Shown here: positions 25,448 to 34,155 of the stretch, in pieces
Position numbering within the stretch: the first letter of the stretch is position 1
Layout: each line of letters starts with the position of its first letter
Origin: Aldehydirespirator sp965116965
Lineage (GTDB): Bacteria > Actinomycetota > Acidimicrobiia > Acidimicrobiales > Aldehydirespiratoraceae
NCBI GenBank assembly: GCA_965116965.1
Contig: OZ220743.1
Span: 2,480,001 to 2,544,000, forward strand
Length of the DNA: 64,000 bases
Direction: 5' to 3'
Position numbers and translations under genes: made by a program
Notes under the pieces: model-generated
The model's database searches: none
Told to the model about the DNA's origin: nothing
What the model saw: only the letters and a program-made list of their open reading frames with translations

Positions 25448-26166
25448 AGCGGCACCACCTCCTGCACGGTCGGCCACAGGACCGCCTCCTGGAGCCAGAG
25501 ATGGTCCGGCAGCCGGCAGCAGTACAGGACCAGCTCTCCGAGCTCGGTGGTGCGGGTAACCTGCTGCCGGATCTCAGTTTCACGCTCGGGCAGGCCGGCA
25601 TTGGTGTTGAAGTCGGTCTGGCCCCAGGACGGCACGATGAGCGTGGCCCGGGCTCCGTGGGGCCGGAGCTCGCCGTAGAGGACCTTGGTGAACTGGTGCA
25701 GCGCTCCCTTGGCTGCGGAGTAGACCGACCAGCCCGGCCAGGCCTCCAGCGAGACCACGCTGCCGATGTTGACGATGGTTCCCGAGCCCTGCCGTTTCAT
25801 GATTGCGGCAGCCCGCTTGCTGCCGAGGACCACGCCGGTCAGGTTCGTGTTGATGCAGGCCATTATCTCCTCGTCGCTCAGGCTGGTCAGGTCGGCCTTC
25901 TTGATCCCGCCTCCGGCGTTGTTGACCAGGTAGTCGACCCTGCCCGAATGCGCGATCACCTGCTCGAAGACGCGGTCCCAGTCGAGCGCGATCTGTGCGT
26001 CGGCTCGGATGGCGCGCACGCCCAGGGCGCCAGACACTGCGTCGAGCTTGTGGCGGTCCCGCCCGGTTATGAAGACGTCTATCCCGTCGTCGCGGAACAC
26101 TTCGGCGATGCCGGCGCCGTACCCGCCGTTGCCGCCGGTCACGATGGCAACCGGTCTCTCCGTCAT
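25444..26166 (-). CDS. Short-chain dehydrogenase/reductase (SDR)
   Basis: A 240-aa classical SDR with TGGNGGYGAG (residues ~10-19), NNAGG, Ser in NIGSVVSLE and YSAAK as catalytic Tyr/Lys. The C-terminus is shorter than usual and lacks the substrate-loop LxVDGG motif. Instead it ends LWLQEAVLWPTVQEVVPL, typical of 3-ketoacyl-type SDRs without that motif. It overlaps the next SDR by 4 nt (ATGA) and lies 84 nt after the first SDR. Substrate unknown. Confidence 0.88.
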   Translation of the reverse strand: MTERPVAIVTGGNGGYGAGIAEVFRDDGIDVFITGRDRHKLDAVSGALGVRAIRADAQIALDWDRVFEQVIAHSGRVDYLVNNAGGGIKKADLTSLSDEEIMACINTNLTGVVLGSKRAAAIMKRQGSGTIVNIGSVVSLEAWPGWSVYSAAKGALHQFTKVLYGELRPHGARATLIVPSWGQTDFNTNAGLPERETEIRQQVTRTTELGELVLYCCRLPDHLWLQEAVLWPTVQEVVPL

Positions 26167-26250
26167 GGCTGTCTCCTCTCATCTGGAGCCGTCGCGCCGG
26201 CTCGGCCGCCCCGCGTCGGTCGCCGTCTTGGGACTGCGGTCTCGGGTCGG

Positions 26251-26994
26251 TCAGTCAAAGTGCAGGCCCCCGTTCTGGTCCAGGATCTCGCCGGTGATGA
26301 AGCCGGACATGTCCGAGACCAGGAAGCGCACCGCGTGGGCGAATTCGGCGGGCTCGCAGAACCGGCCCACCGGGATCCGCTCGATCAGCTCGCGGCGCTG
26401 GCCGGCCGTCAACTGCTCGGTCACCATGGGCGTGCGCACGTAGGCCGGAGCGATGCCGTTGACGGTGACGCCGAAGCCGGCCAGCTCGCGGGCGAGCGAG
26501 AATGTGAGCGCTGCGAGGGCGCCCTTGGAGACGGTGTAGGCCGTCCCCGCGGTCAGACCCCCGGACTTGGAGGCCAGCGAGCAGGTGTTGACGATGCGCC
26601 CCCACCTCCGGGCCTTCATGTGCGGAACGACGGCCCTGCTCCAGTAGAAGGCCCCGTCGAGGTTCACCGCGAGCACGCGCCGCCACTCCTCGGGGCTAGT
26701 GGCCTCCACCTTGTGGTCGGACAGCACGCCGGCGTTGTTGACGAGCACGTCGACTGGGCCGAGTTCCTCGACCACCCGCTGGTGCGCGGCCTGCACCTCG
26801 CCCGGATCGGAGATGTCGGATCGCACCGGGAGGGCGCCGGCATCGAGCCGCGGCGCGAGCTTCGACAGCCGGTCGCCGTCGACGTCGACCATGGCCACCC
26901 TGAGGCCCTCCAGCACGAGAGCCTCCACGGTGGCCGCGCCCATGGACCCCGCCGCCCCGGTGACCACCGCGATCTTCGCCCCTGCATCACCCAT
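26251..26994 (-). CDS. Short-chain dehydrogenase/reductase (SDR)
   Basis: A 247-aa SDR from the ATG at 26994: TGAAGSMGAA cofactor motif, NNAGVLSDHK, Ser in NTCSLASKSG, catalytic YTVSK, and C-terminal LDQNGGLHF. The reading frame is open much further upstream, but that part is an out-of-frame reading of the broken ABC transporter genes. The ATG overlaps the last codons of the ATPase fragment by 8 nt, so it was coupled to the transporter. It resembles FabG/gluconate-5-dehydrogenase-type enzymes; specificity is not determinable. Confidence 0.88.
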   Translation of the reverse strand: MGDAGAKIAVVTGAAGSMGAATVEALVLEGLRVAMVDVDGDRLSKLAPRLDAGALPVRSDISDPGEVQAAHQRVVEELGPVDVLVNNAGVLSDHKVEATSPEEWRRVLAVNLDGAFYWSRAVVPHMKARRWGRIVNTCSLASKSGGLTAGTAYTVSKGALAALTFSLARELAGFGVTVNGIAPAYVRTPMVTEQLTAGQRRELIERIPVGRFCEPAEFAHAVRFLVSDMSGFITGEILDQNGGLHFD

Positions 26995-27301
26995 CGGAGC
27001 CTCCGTTCGGCTCCGCTGCTGCGGCGTCGCGGCTGGCGAGGTTCCGTCCCAGGTACGCCCGGATGCCGGGATCGGCAATGAAGCGGTCCCAAGAGTCGTA
27101 CCGGCTGAGGGCGCCGTCGGAGATGAAGATGAACTGCTCGCAGATCTCCTGGAGGATCTCGAGGTGGTATCGCTCGGTCGGGTGCAGCGACATGAGCACC
27201 AGCCGGCCCTCCTGGCGCAGGCTCCGGAAGAAGTCGAGCATGAAGCCGATGTATCCGTCCTGGGTGTTGAACTGCGGCTCGTCGAACAGGTGGACGATTC
27301 G
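26987..27301 (-). pseudogene. C-terminal fragment of an ABC transporter ATPase
   Basis: About 104 residues starting IVHLFDEPQF (Walker B, hydrophobics plus DEP), then a D-loop region, RLVLMSLHPTE (H-loop His) and a C-terminal tail. Walker A, Q-loop and signature are missing. A TGA lies directly upstream in this frame (27304-27302), where the sequence becomes LivM. The gene has therefore lost its first half through a deletion fused to livM, or through misassembly. Confidence 0.72.
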
Positions 27302-27677
27302 TCATCAACGACAGGTAGATGCCCCGGCGATGGCTGATGAACATCCCGACGGCTCCGCCGGCTGCGCCCCCGGCGAGGGTTGCTACCGCCAGCCCCAGCC
27401 ACAGGCTGCCGCCGCTGAAGTCGAGCTGGTAGATGGCCATGCCGTAGGCGCCGGTGCCGAAGAACGCGCCGTGGCCGAACGACGGCAGACCGGCATAGCC
27501 CAGCGCCACGTTGTAGCCGAGGGCGTAGACGCACCAGATCAGCACCTCGATGGCGAAGTACTGGTAGAGCCCGACCCGCACGATCCAGGCCGGCAGCGTG
27601 GCCAGCACCGCCACCAGCACCAGCATCCCGGCCGGGTTGGGCAGCCTCTGGGCGATCGCGGCGGGGGAGCGGTCCAT
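27302..27677 (-). pseudogene. livM: LivM-type permease, truncated
   Basis: From ATG at 27677 about 125 residues of a branched-chain amino acid-type permease are intact: a first membrane helix (MLVLVAVLATLPAWIV), then YFAIEVLIWCVYALGYNVAL, GYAGLPSFGHGAFFGTGAYG and GRIYL-type RRGIYLSLMT. LivM proteins are ~300-350 aa and continue with five or more further helices. Here, right after SLMT (about nt 27300), the sequence switches to an ABC ATPase in another frame. It starts 2 nt after the livH stop. As assembled it cannot form a working permease. Confidence 0.75.
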
Positions 27678-27679
27678 GG

Positions 27680-28594
27680 CTAGACGTCCAGCGTGCTGAC
27701 TCGGCCGAAGAGGCCCCTGGAGCGGAAGGTCAGCACCGCGATGAGCAGCAGGTAGATGCTGATGATCGACCAGTCCGAGGCGAAGGCGCCGGTGATCCCC
27801 ACGGTCATGCCGACCATGAGGCCGGCGATCACCGAGCCCCAGAAGCTGCCCACCCCGCCCAGGGTCACGATGAGGAACGCCGGTATGACCGCGTCCACTC
27901 CCATGTGGGGCCTGACCCCCCACAGCGGCGCCAGGATGATTCCCGCCACCGCGGCGAGCCCGGTGCCGAAGGCGAACACGAACGAGCGCAGCCTGGTGAT
28001 GTTGATCCCCAGGGCGCGCACCATCTCCGAGTCGTAGGCCCCGGCCTTGATCATGGCGCCGGCGCGGGTCCGCTCGATCAGGAACCACACGGCGACGATG
28101 ACGACCGCGGCCATGATCGACGCGTAGATCCGGTACTTCGAGTAGACCAGACCGCCCAGCTCGAGGCCGCCCTTCATGGCCGCGGGCGTGGGCATGATCC
28201 GCTCCGAGGTCCCCCACACGGTCCTGATCCCCTCCTCGAGCATCAGGGCCGCCCCGAAGGTGAGCAGCAGGCCGTACAGGGGCGCCTTTCCGTAGGTGCG
28301 GCGCATGCCCAGCTCGAGGCCGGCGCCGACCAGCGACACCAGCGCGGGCGCTGCCACGAGCACGACCACGAACAGCAGCACGCTCGGGCTGAAGGCGAAG
28401 CTGCCCGCGGGTGCGGCCCGTTCGAGGATCGTGACCGCGGCGTAGGCGCCGAGCGCGAACAGCGAGCCGTGGGCCAGGTTGATCAGCTCCATCACCCCGA
28501 CGATCAGGGTGAACCCGATGGCGATCAGCGCGAACAGCAGACCCAGGGTGATCCCGTTCAACAGGTGCGGCGGCAGGTCTGCTAGAGCCGGCAT
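27680..28594 (-). CDS. livH: LivH-type branched-chain amino acid ABC permease
   Basis: A 304-aa integral membrane protein with about eight hydrophobic segments. It begins HLLNGITLGLLFALIAIGFT followed by GVMELINLAHGSLFALGAY, the family's N-terminal signature. The EAA-like loop RALGINITRLRSFVFAFGTG and the late TLGGVGSFWGSVIAGL are present. It would transport a substrate delivered by the lipoprotein encoded upstream, across the cytoplasmic membrane with LivM and two ATPases. Its partner LivM is truncated here. Substrates of this HAAT-family class include branched-chain amino acids, amides, urea and aromatic acids; the SDR neighbours hint at an organic acid or polyol instead (inference). Confidence 0.93.
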   Translation of the reverse strand: MPALADLPPHLLNGITLGLLFALIAIGFTLIVGVMELINLAHGSLFALGAYAAVTILERAAPAGSFAFSPSVLLFVVVLVAAPALVSLVGAGLELGMRRTYGKAPLYGLLLTFGAALMLEEGIRTVWGTSERIMPTPAAMKGGLELGGLVYSKYRIYASIMAAVVIVAVWFLIERTRAGAMIKAGAYDSEMVRALGINITRLRSFVFAFGTGLAAVAGIILAPLWGVRPHMGVDAVIPAFLIVTLGGVGSFWGSVIAGLMVGMTVGITGAFASDWSIISIYLLLIAVLTFRSRGLFGRVSTLDV

Positions 28595-28665
28595 GGGTCC
28601 CTCTCAGCTCGCGGCGGCGCCGTCTCCCACGGCTTCATCGATCTCGGTCGGTGAGGGAGTCTGAT

Positions 28666-28695
28666 GCGGGGCCGCAGCGGCGTCTGCAGCCCCGC
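28666..28695 (-). terminator. Intercistronic hairpin between binding protein and permease genes
   Basis: GCGGGGC (28666-28672) pairs with GCCCCGC (28689-28695), with an inner GCAG/CTGC stem and a 6-nt loop. Such stems after solute-binding-protein genes usually limit read-through or protect the upstream mRNA, so that the binding protein is made in excess. Confidence 0.6.
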
Positions 28696-28718
28696 ACCAT
28701 TCTGCCTGGGAGGTCCGC

Positions 28719-30278
28719 CTAGGGCTCGAAGACCGGCGTGTCCTCGAAGGACTCCAGCACGCAGTCCCCCTTGTCCAGCGACTCCTCGGGGCTGATCGCC
28801 TCCAGGATCGTGTAGATGTCGTAGGGATCGGCGGGATCCGGGTTGGCCGTGCCCAGATAGATGGTCTGCTGCACGTGGTGGGTGTCGGGGTCGATCCAGG
28901 CGTCGTGGTGCTGCATGCGCTCATCAGCGCTCCAGCGCCACCCCTCCAGGGTCCTGATGACCTCGTGGTTGTTGGTCGTGCCAGCCGCCTCGATGGCCTC
29001 GAGCAGCGTGCGGGTGGCCATGTAGCCGTTGTAGTACACGTTGCCGGGCACAACTAGCGAGCTGTCTCCGTAGGTTTCCCGGTAGGCGCTGACGAACTCG
29101 GCCACTCCGGGCAGGTCGAGGTTGTAGTACCAGGTGGTGCCGAAGATCCCGAACGGGGGCGTGCCGTAGACGTCGGGCCAGTCCTGCTGGTTGTTGATCC
29201 AACCCATCCGGGTGTCGAGGCCCTGCTCTATCACCTGCAACCGCAACGCCTTGAGGTCGTCGCCGCCGACCGCGGCCGCCACCACGTCGGGGGCCGTCTG
29301 CTGGATCGTCAGCAGGTAGGAGCTGAAGTCCCTGGTGCCCTGGGGCACGAGCAGTTCGTCGACGATGGTGACGCCGAGCGACTCGGCCAGGGCGCGGGTC
29401 CTCGCCGAGGTCTCGTGGCCCCAGACGTAGTCGTTGGTGAGCAGCAGCCAGTTCGGTCCGAACGACTCGACCGCGCCGAGCACGGTGGCCTTGGCGAAGT
29501 TCCCGCCATGGCCGTCCCACACGAACTTGGTGCGATGGCAGTTGGTTGACGACTCCGTCGGCGAGCTGGAGTTCGAGTTGAAGTAGATCACCCCGTTCTC
29601 CTGGGCGACCTGCGAGATGGCGTTGGCCACGCCCGAGCTGACCGCGCCGACAAGGAAGTCCACACCGTCCTGCTCGATCAGGCGCTGGGCGACCCGGGTG
29701 CCGGTGGCCGGCGTCGTCTCGGTGTCGTAGTGGATGTGGGTGACCGGCCGGCCGAGCACCCCGCCTCTGGCGTTGAACTCGTCGATGGCCAGCATCATGC
29801 CGCGTCGGTCCATCGCCCCGCTGTTGGCGTACTGGCCGCTGGCGTCGGAGGTGAACCCGATCACGATGGGCTCCACCATCTCGGGCTCTTCCATGGCCGC
29901 CGCCTCGGCCACCGCCTCGGCCTCTGCCATCGCCGCGGCGGCCGCGGCCTCAGCCTCTGCCACCGCCATGTCGGCTGCCGCTTGGGCCTCATCGGCCGCA
30001 GCCCGGGCTTCCTCGGCTGCCGAAAGAGCGGCCTCCAACTCGGCTTGGGCTTCAGCGTCGCCTGCACCGGCCGCCTCCGCGGCTGCTTCGGCCTCTGCGA
30101 GCGCGGCCATGGCGGCGTCGGCCTCGGCGGCAGCCGCGGCAGCCGTATCGCGGGCTGCCTGCAATTCGGCGGCAGCAGAGTCGGCTGCGCTGGAATCGTC
30201 ATCTTCGCCGCAGCTTGACGCGACGAGGGCGAAAGCCAGCATCACGGCCAGCGTCATTAGGACTGGTCTGATATTCAT
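28719..30278 (-). CDS. Branched-chain amino acid-type solute-binding lipoprotein with Ala-rich coiled coil
   Basis: A protein of 519 aa from the ATG at 30278. The signal peptide (MTLAVMLAFALVA) ends in lipobox ASSC, so it is membrane-anchored outside the cell. Residues ~30-140 are a long Ala/Glu/Asp heptad-like stretch predicting a coiled coil or extended helix, which is unusual for this family. The periplasmic-binding fold follows (IVIGFTSDASGQYANSG, FLVGAVSSGVANAI, VYYNGYMATRTLLEAI). The length beyond the normal ~400 aa comes from the spacer. It heads the operon, preceded by a promoter with palindromic operator at 30399-30436. The spacer may lift the binding domain through a thick cell wall. 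Confidence 0.9.
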   Translation of the reverse strand: MNIRPVLMTLAVMLAFALVASSCGEDDDSSAADSAAAELQAARDTAAAAAAEADAAMAALAEAEAAAEAAGAGDAEAQAELEAALSAAEEARAAADEAQAAADMAVAEAEAAAAAAMAEAEAVAEAAAMEEPEMVEPIVIGFTSDASGQYANSGAMDRRGMMLAIDEFNARGGVLGRPVTHIHYDTETTPATGTRVAQRLIEQDGVDFLVGAVSSGVANAISQVAQENGVIYFNSNSSSPTESSTNCHRTKFVWDGHGGNFAKATVLGAVESFGPNWLLLTNDYVWGHETSARTRALAESLGVTIVDELLVPQGTRDFSSYLLTIQQTAPDVVAAAVGGDDLKALRLQVIEQGLDTRMGWINNQQDWPDVYGTPPFGIFGTTWYYNLDLPGVAEFVSAYRETYGDSSLVVPGNVYYNGYMATRTLLEAIEAAGTTNNHEVIRTLEGWRWSADERMQHHDAWIDPDTHHVQQTIYLGTANPDPADPYDIYTILEAISPEESLDKGDCVLESFEDTPVFEP

Positions 30279-30398
30279 CTTGAGACGTCTCCCTGGGGTT
30301 TGACGCTCGGATTGTGCGAACCCGAGCACTGGTGCGCCCACCGCTGGCGGGCTACGGCCTGGTACTCGGAGCACAGTGTACTTATTCGTACCAGTTAT

Positions 30399-30436
30399 TC
30401 GTATATAAGTATACGACTTGATCCGTGGTCCCGCAA
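30399..30436 (-). promoter_or_regulatory. Promoter with overlapping palindromic operator
   Basis: On the minus strand TTGCGG (30436-30431) and TATACT (30413-30408) are 17 nt apart. The perfect palindrome TCGTATA-TAAG-TATACGA (30399-30416) covers the -10 box, placing a dimeric repressor where it would block RNA polymerase. The LacI-type protein ending the operon is the natural candidate. The binding-protein ATG is ~120 nt downstream. Confidence 0.6.
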
Positions 30437-30575
30437 GGCGTGACGACTCCCTGGATCAGGTGCGGCTGGAGCCGGCCTTGATCCGGGGGCCCGCGGCGGC
30501 TGGTGAGCCAGGCGCCGAACAGCACGACTGCGGTTCCGGCCCGCTGAAGCGGGTGGATCACCTCGGAGCGGACGG

Positions 30576-31047
30576 CGACGAGACGCGGCGGAGAATGGCC
30601 CGGCGGCTCCTCGATGCCCTCACCGAGGACCTCGCCCGAGCGTCCGACCCCGACACCGAGGACGCTGTCTGGGTGGAGGGCTCCACCTGGAACCCGGTCT
30701 GGCGGACCGCTCCCGTCGATGTCGGCCCGATGCTGCAGGAGCAGCTGTGGGCGCGCACTCCGGCGGTGCTCACCAGCGCGACCGTCCCCATGAACCTGGC
30801 CGGCAGGCTCGGGCTGCCCGACGACGGCCACGACAGCCTCGATGTGGGCAGTCCGTTCGACTACCGCAGCCTCGGCCTGCTCTATTGCGCGAAGCGTCTG
30901 CCCGGCCCCAAGGATCCCGGATGGGCGCAGGCCGTGCAGCAGGAGATCGCCCGGATGGCTGTCGCAGCCGGAGGGCGCACTCTGGCGCTGTTCACCAGCT
31001 ACGGGGCCATGAGCGGCGCCGCCGAGGCTGTGCGGGCGACGACGGGG
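30576..31047 (+). pseudogene. Internal fragment of the DinG-like helicase gene
   Basis: This 472-bp stretch is nearly identical to nt 36991-37462 of the first helicase copy (constant offset 6415). It encodes the region from GDETRRRMARRLL to TSYGAMSGAAEAVRATTG. It has neither the P-loop end nor the C-terminal motifs. The upstream ~140 bases (30437-30575) and the sequence after 31047 are unrelated to the helicase. Confidence 0.85.
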
Positions 31048-31099
31048 GTGGCTTCGAGGGTAGGTGTTGTGGGCACTTCACGCTGCTTGTCGTTAACAG

Positions 31100-31393
31100 T
31101 CGACCGCTGCGACCAGCCTCGCCATTCACGCCGCCATCAACGCGGCCGACGTCGTAACCGGTCTGCGCATCGGCCAGCGCGCCTCCGGGCCCGATCACCG
31201 CCAGGCTCTATCGCTTCTACGGCAGGCCGGCAAGGACGGCTCAGAGGTCGAGAAGAACCTCACCCGGCTGCTTCAGCTCAAGACGAGGACCGAGTGCGAG
31301 CCCGACGCCGTAGCTCTGTCCGACGCAACACGAGCAGTCGACCGGGCAACTCGCTGCGTGCAGTCCGCAAGACGGGTGGCGGCGTCGGCATGA
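31100..31393 (+). pseudogene. HEPN-like protein fragment without a start codon
   Basis: The frame runs from an upstream stop to TGA at 31393 and reads AATSLAIHAAINAADVVTGL, then RASGPDHRQALSLLR and LTRLLQLKTRTECEP. The Arg-x5-His spacing and helical pattern resemble small HEPN proteins. No start codon fits, and the DinG fragment directly precedes it. It is probably the C-terminal half of a lost gene. Confidence 0.45.
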
Positions 31394-31432
31394 GTCCGCG
31401 CGGGATGCTGACCAGCGGACGCTTCTCGTGCG

Positions 31433-31463
31433 GACTGCTTCATCGACCTGACGCAGCGGCGCG
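31433..31463 (+). pseudogene. 31-bp relic of the phosphatase gene
   Basis: An exact 31-bp match to nt 35559-35589 of the phosphatase gene (the segment encoding DCFIDLTQRR). It lies after, not before, the DinG fragment, so the cassette order here has been rearranged. Confidence 0.6.
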
Positions 31464-31489
31464 CCGGGCGAGCCCAGGCCTATGGGGGT

Positions 31490-31888
31490 TTATGCAGGTT
31501 CTGGAGCCGGGGTGGCGATCTGGATCAGGTTCCCGCAGGTGTCATCGAAGACGGCCGTCACAACGGTGCCGACGTCGGTGGGCGGTTGGGTGAACTCGAC
31601 GCCGGCGGCGCGCAGCCGCTCGTGCTCGGCATGGACGTCGTCGACGGTGAACTGTGCCGATGGGATCCCGTCGGCGGTGAGGGCGTCGCGGTATGTCTTG
31701 GCGGCCGGGTGCGCGGCGGGTTCGAGGAGCAGCTCCGGCCCGTCGGGCTGCTCCGGGGAGACCACGGTGAGCCACGAGTAGTCCCCGACGGGCATGTCGT
31801 GGTGCTTCTGGAATCCGAGGACCTCGGTGTAGAAGGCGAGGGCCTTGGCCTGGTCGTCGACGATGACGTTGGTCAATGTGATCCGCAT
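31490..31888 (-). CDS. VOC-superfamily (glyoxalase/bleomycin resistance) protein
   Basis: A 132-aa single VOC protein with two beta-alpha-beta-beta-beta halves: MRITLTNVIVDDQAKALAFY with TEVLGF, and the C-terminal VFDDTCGNLIQIATP where metal-ligand residues sit. Such proteins bind small molecules, metals or antibiotics, or act in isomerase and dioxygenase reactions. The gene stands alone among relics, with no co-directional partner. Specific activity cannot be assigned. Confidence 0.88.
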   Translation of the reverse strand: MRITLTNVIVDDQAKALAFYTEVLGFQKHHDMPVGDYSWLTVVSPEQPDGPELLLEPAAHPAAKTYRDALTADGIPSAQFTVDDVHAEHERLRAAGVEFTQPPTDVGTVVTAVFDDTCGNLIQIATPAPEPA

Positions 31889-32018
31889 GTGCGTCCGCCT
31901 CTCGGTGGTCCAGCTTTGCCCGGTTCTGGGGCGTCTCGCCGACTCTAGTGAGTGACACTGCCGGTGGGCGCTCCACCATGCGAGTCGTACCCCCTTTGCT
32001 GTCGCTGGGAGGGGTTGG

Positions 32019-32180
32019 TCAGGAGGCCTCGGCTTGAAGGGTGCGATCGACGGCGCGGCGGATCCATTTGGTGGTGGGCTCGGCGAACCAGCGCTCGACG
32101 AGGTTCATCCACGAGCTGTGGGTGGGGGTGAAGTGGAAGCTGGAGCGGGGGTGGCGCAGCAGCCGGCGCTGTATGACGAA
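32019..32180 (-). pseudogene. IS630-family transposase, C-terminal fragment
   Basis: About 53 residues including RRLLRHPRSSFHFTPTHSSW and MNLVERWFAE with TTKWIRR, the end of the DDE domain (catalytic Glu in VERWF) of IS630 transposases. The first two Asp motifs and the N-terminus are missing. The break at about 32180 is 30 bp from the start of the SLH-protein gene, so the IS remnant forms that gene's upstream region. Confidence 0.78.
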
Positions 32181-32210
32181 CAGAACATACGTCTGTGCTA
32201 TGCTGTTCAT

Positions 32211-34056
32211 ATGGCTGGTTGTCCGTCGTCAACTAGTGGCAGCCTCTTCGTTCCTCGCATCGCCGCGCCCGCCGGCACGCTCCGCTTCCTTGTAACGGCC
32301 GCTATGACGGCAGCGCTGCTCGCGGTTGCCCCCCCCCCCCCCGTCGGCTGCGTCCGGCCATGAAGGTCTGCCTGATGTGCCTCATGACGGCGCAAGCAGC
32401 GCCGCGGTTCACGCTCTCGACAGCCGGGGCGTCTTCGACGGCACATTGTGCGGACAGGACCAGGACCACTTCTGCCCGCAGGAGCCGCTGACACGGGCCC
32501 ACATGGCCGTGTGGCTGGTCCGCCTCATCGACGGGACAGACCCGCCCGGGGTGAAGGACACCCGTTTCAGCGATGTGGGCGGGGACCATCCCCAGTCGGC
32601 GTTCATTGAGAGGTTCGCAGATCTAGGTATCACAGCGGGCTGTTCGACCGTTCCGCTGAGCTACTGCCCCGACGGGCACGTCACCCGCGCCCAGACGGCC
32701 ACGTTGCTGGCGCATGCGTACGATCTGGAGTCCGCCGACCCGGCCGGGTTCACCGATGTGGCCGTCGGCGGCATTCACAGCGCCGACATCGACGCCTTGT
32801 TCTCCGCGGGGATCACCGCGGGGTGCGCGACGGAACCGCTGCGCTTCTGCCCCCAGCGGGCCACCCCACGGGCTCAGATGGCGTTGCTGCTGGTGCGGGC
32901 CGACGATTACGCAGCAGAACGGCAGGCCGCGCTGGAGTCGCTGAACTCTGAGAGTCTCAGCGACGACGGGAACCCGCCCGGTGGGGGCGACACGCCCAGA
33001 GGCAACGACAACCCGCCCGGAGGCGACGACAACCCGCCGCCGCCGACATTAATTGTCATTCCGCCCAAAGAAGACGAATTCTTATTGCAGACTGCCCCCG
33101 AGCCTCTGGGCTGCCGGGCGACCGGCGCGCCAATCGCCACCAAGAACTGGATCAAGATCGGCAACTGGGAATGGGACGAACCCAACCACAACCCGGCCAT
33201 CCCCCAAAACACGCCCGGTTATTGGCAGCCCGATTGGGTCGAGGAGTCTGGCGGAGTCGGCAAGCCGAAATGGAACGCCCCCTTCATCAGCAAACCCAGC
33301 CGCCGGGTCGCCGGCCAAACCGAATTCTGGCGAATGAAGGAAGTCGAATACTACCGCATAACCCGCAGCCCGGCCTGGGATTTCGGCCAAATCATTGTCG
33401 ACGTTGACGACCTCCAGAGTTTCTATGGCCCCGACGGCAACGAGGTCGTCATTACCGTCGTCGAGGGAAGGGACCTCGCCCCCACCTCGACCCAACCTCG
33501 GGTCGACGGCCTCTGGACTTACACTATGACCGACTACGAGCAGGACTCTGCCGCTCCCGGCTACATCTACACTATCGAGGCCAGCACTTGCGAAAACGGC
33601 CCCTGGAGCCAGCCGCTCGAGCTTCAATGGAAATTCCCGAACGCTCCGACTATCCGCCCCGAGTTTACCTATCTGACCCGCTACGGCGAAGACGGCAACC
33701 TCCTGCCCGACAACGGCCTGGCCCTCAATATCGGCTGGAAGTACGAGCGGGGCGAATTCTATGAAGTCAGGGTGGACATTCTCGACTCCGAGGACAATTT
33801 GTTATACAGCGGGCTTAGATATAAGTTTTACGACCATCTATCCCAACCCGGGGCCAGCTGGGTGGAACGTCTTGAACTGACCTCAATCTTTCAGATTACC
33901 GAAGACGACAACCTGGCCGGCTCCGGCAAGCAGATTCGTATCTGGCTCAGGGTCTGTAAGGACAGAGGGTTGTTCGCCCTAGCGCCGTGCAGCCGCAACA
34001 CGGAGCTGATACTCTCAACCAAAAACTATCAAGGCCCGAAGGTCGCCAATGACTAG
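32211..34056 (+). CDS. Secreted S-layer-homology protein, frame broken at a 14-C tract
   Basis: ATG at 32211 starts a signal peptide (basic GTLR, then FLVTAAMTAALLAVA) that runs into a homopolymer of 14 C at 32329-32342. The SLH part continues in the +1 frame from there, so with 14 C the protein ends early; losing one C or gaining two would join signal peptide and body. The body (to 34056) has three SLH-like repeats with paired Cys (TAGCSTVPLSYCPDGHVTRA and similar), a Gly/Pro/Asp linker (~residues 215-245), then ~330 residues of beta-rich, AT-richer coding sequence of no known family. Role: cell-surface protein held by SLH domains. The tract may be phase-variable or an assembly error. Confidence 0.75.
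32329..32342 (+). repeat. Poly-C tract of 14
   Basis: Fourteen consecutive C at the junction of the signal peptide and the mature SLH protein. Such G/C homopolymers are classic slipped-strand phase-variation sites and also frequent assembly errors. Confidence 0.9.
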
Positions 34057-34155
34057 AACACGCCGCAACCGCGGCTTCGGTGCCGGTCGCTGCCTCTGTG
34101 CCGACCCGGACCGGCTAGACAGTAATTCAAGTTGTGGCGACGGTCGTGATCTTGA

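Noticed and set aside
25501..27081. 526-codon plus-strand frame opposite the dehydrogenase genes
   Set aside because: Antisense shadow: low-complexity Arg/Gly/His protein, while the minus strand has three clear SDR enzymes.
26664..28217. Long minus-strand open frame of 517 codons over the livH/livM region
   Set aside because: Only its middle part (from 27677) is LivM; the rest is an out-of-frame reading of livH, the ATPase fragment and the dehydrogenase, kept open by high GC.
28604..29053. Thr/Pro/Arg-rich minus-strand frame at the end of the binding protein gene
   Set aside because: Out-of-frame reading of the binding protein's 3' end and the following hairpin.
29734..30303. Ala/Ser-rich plus-strand frame opposite the binding protein
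   Set aside because: It is the complement of the Ala/Glu coiled-coil codons and has no start signal or family match.
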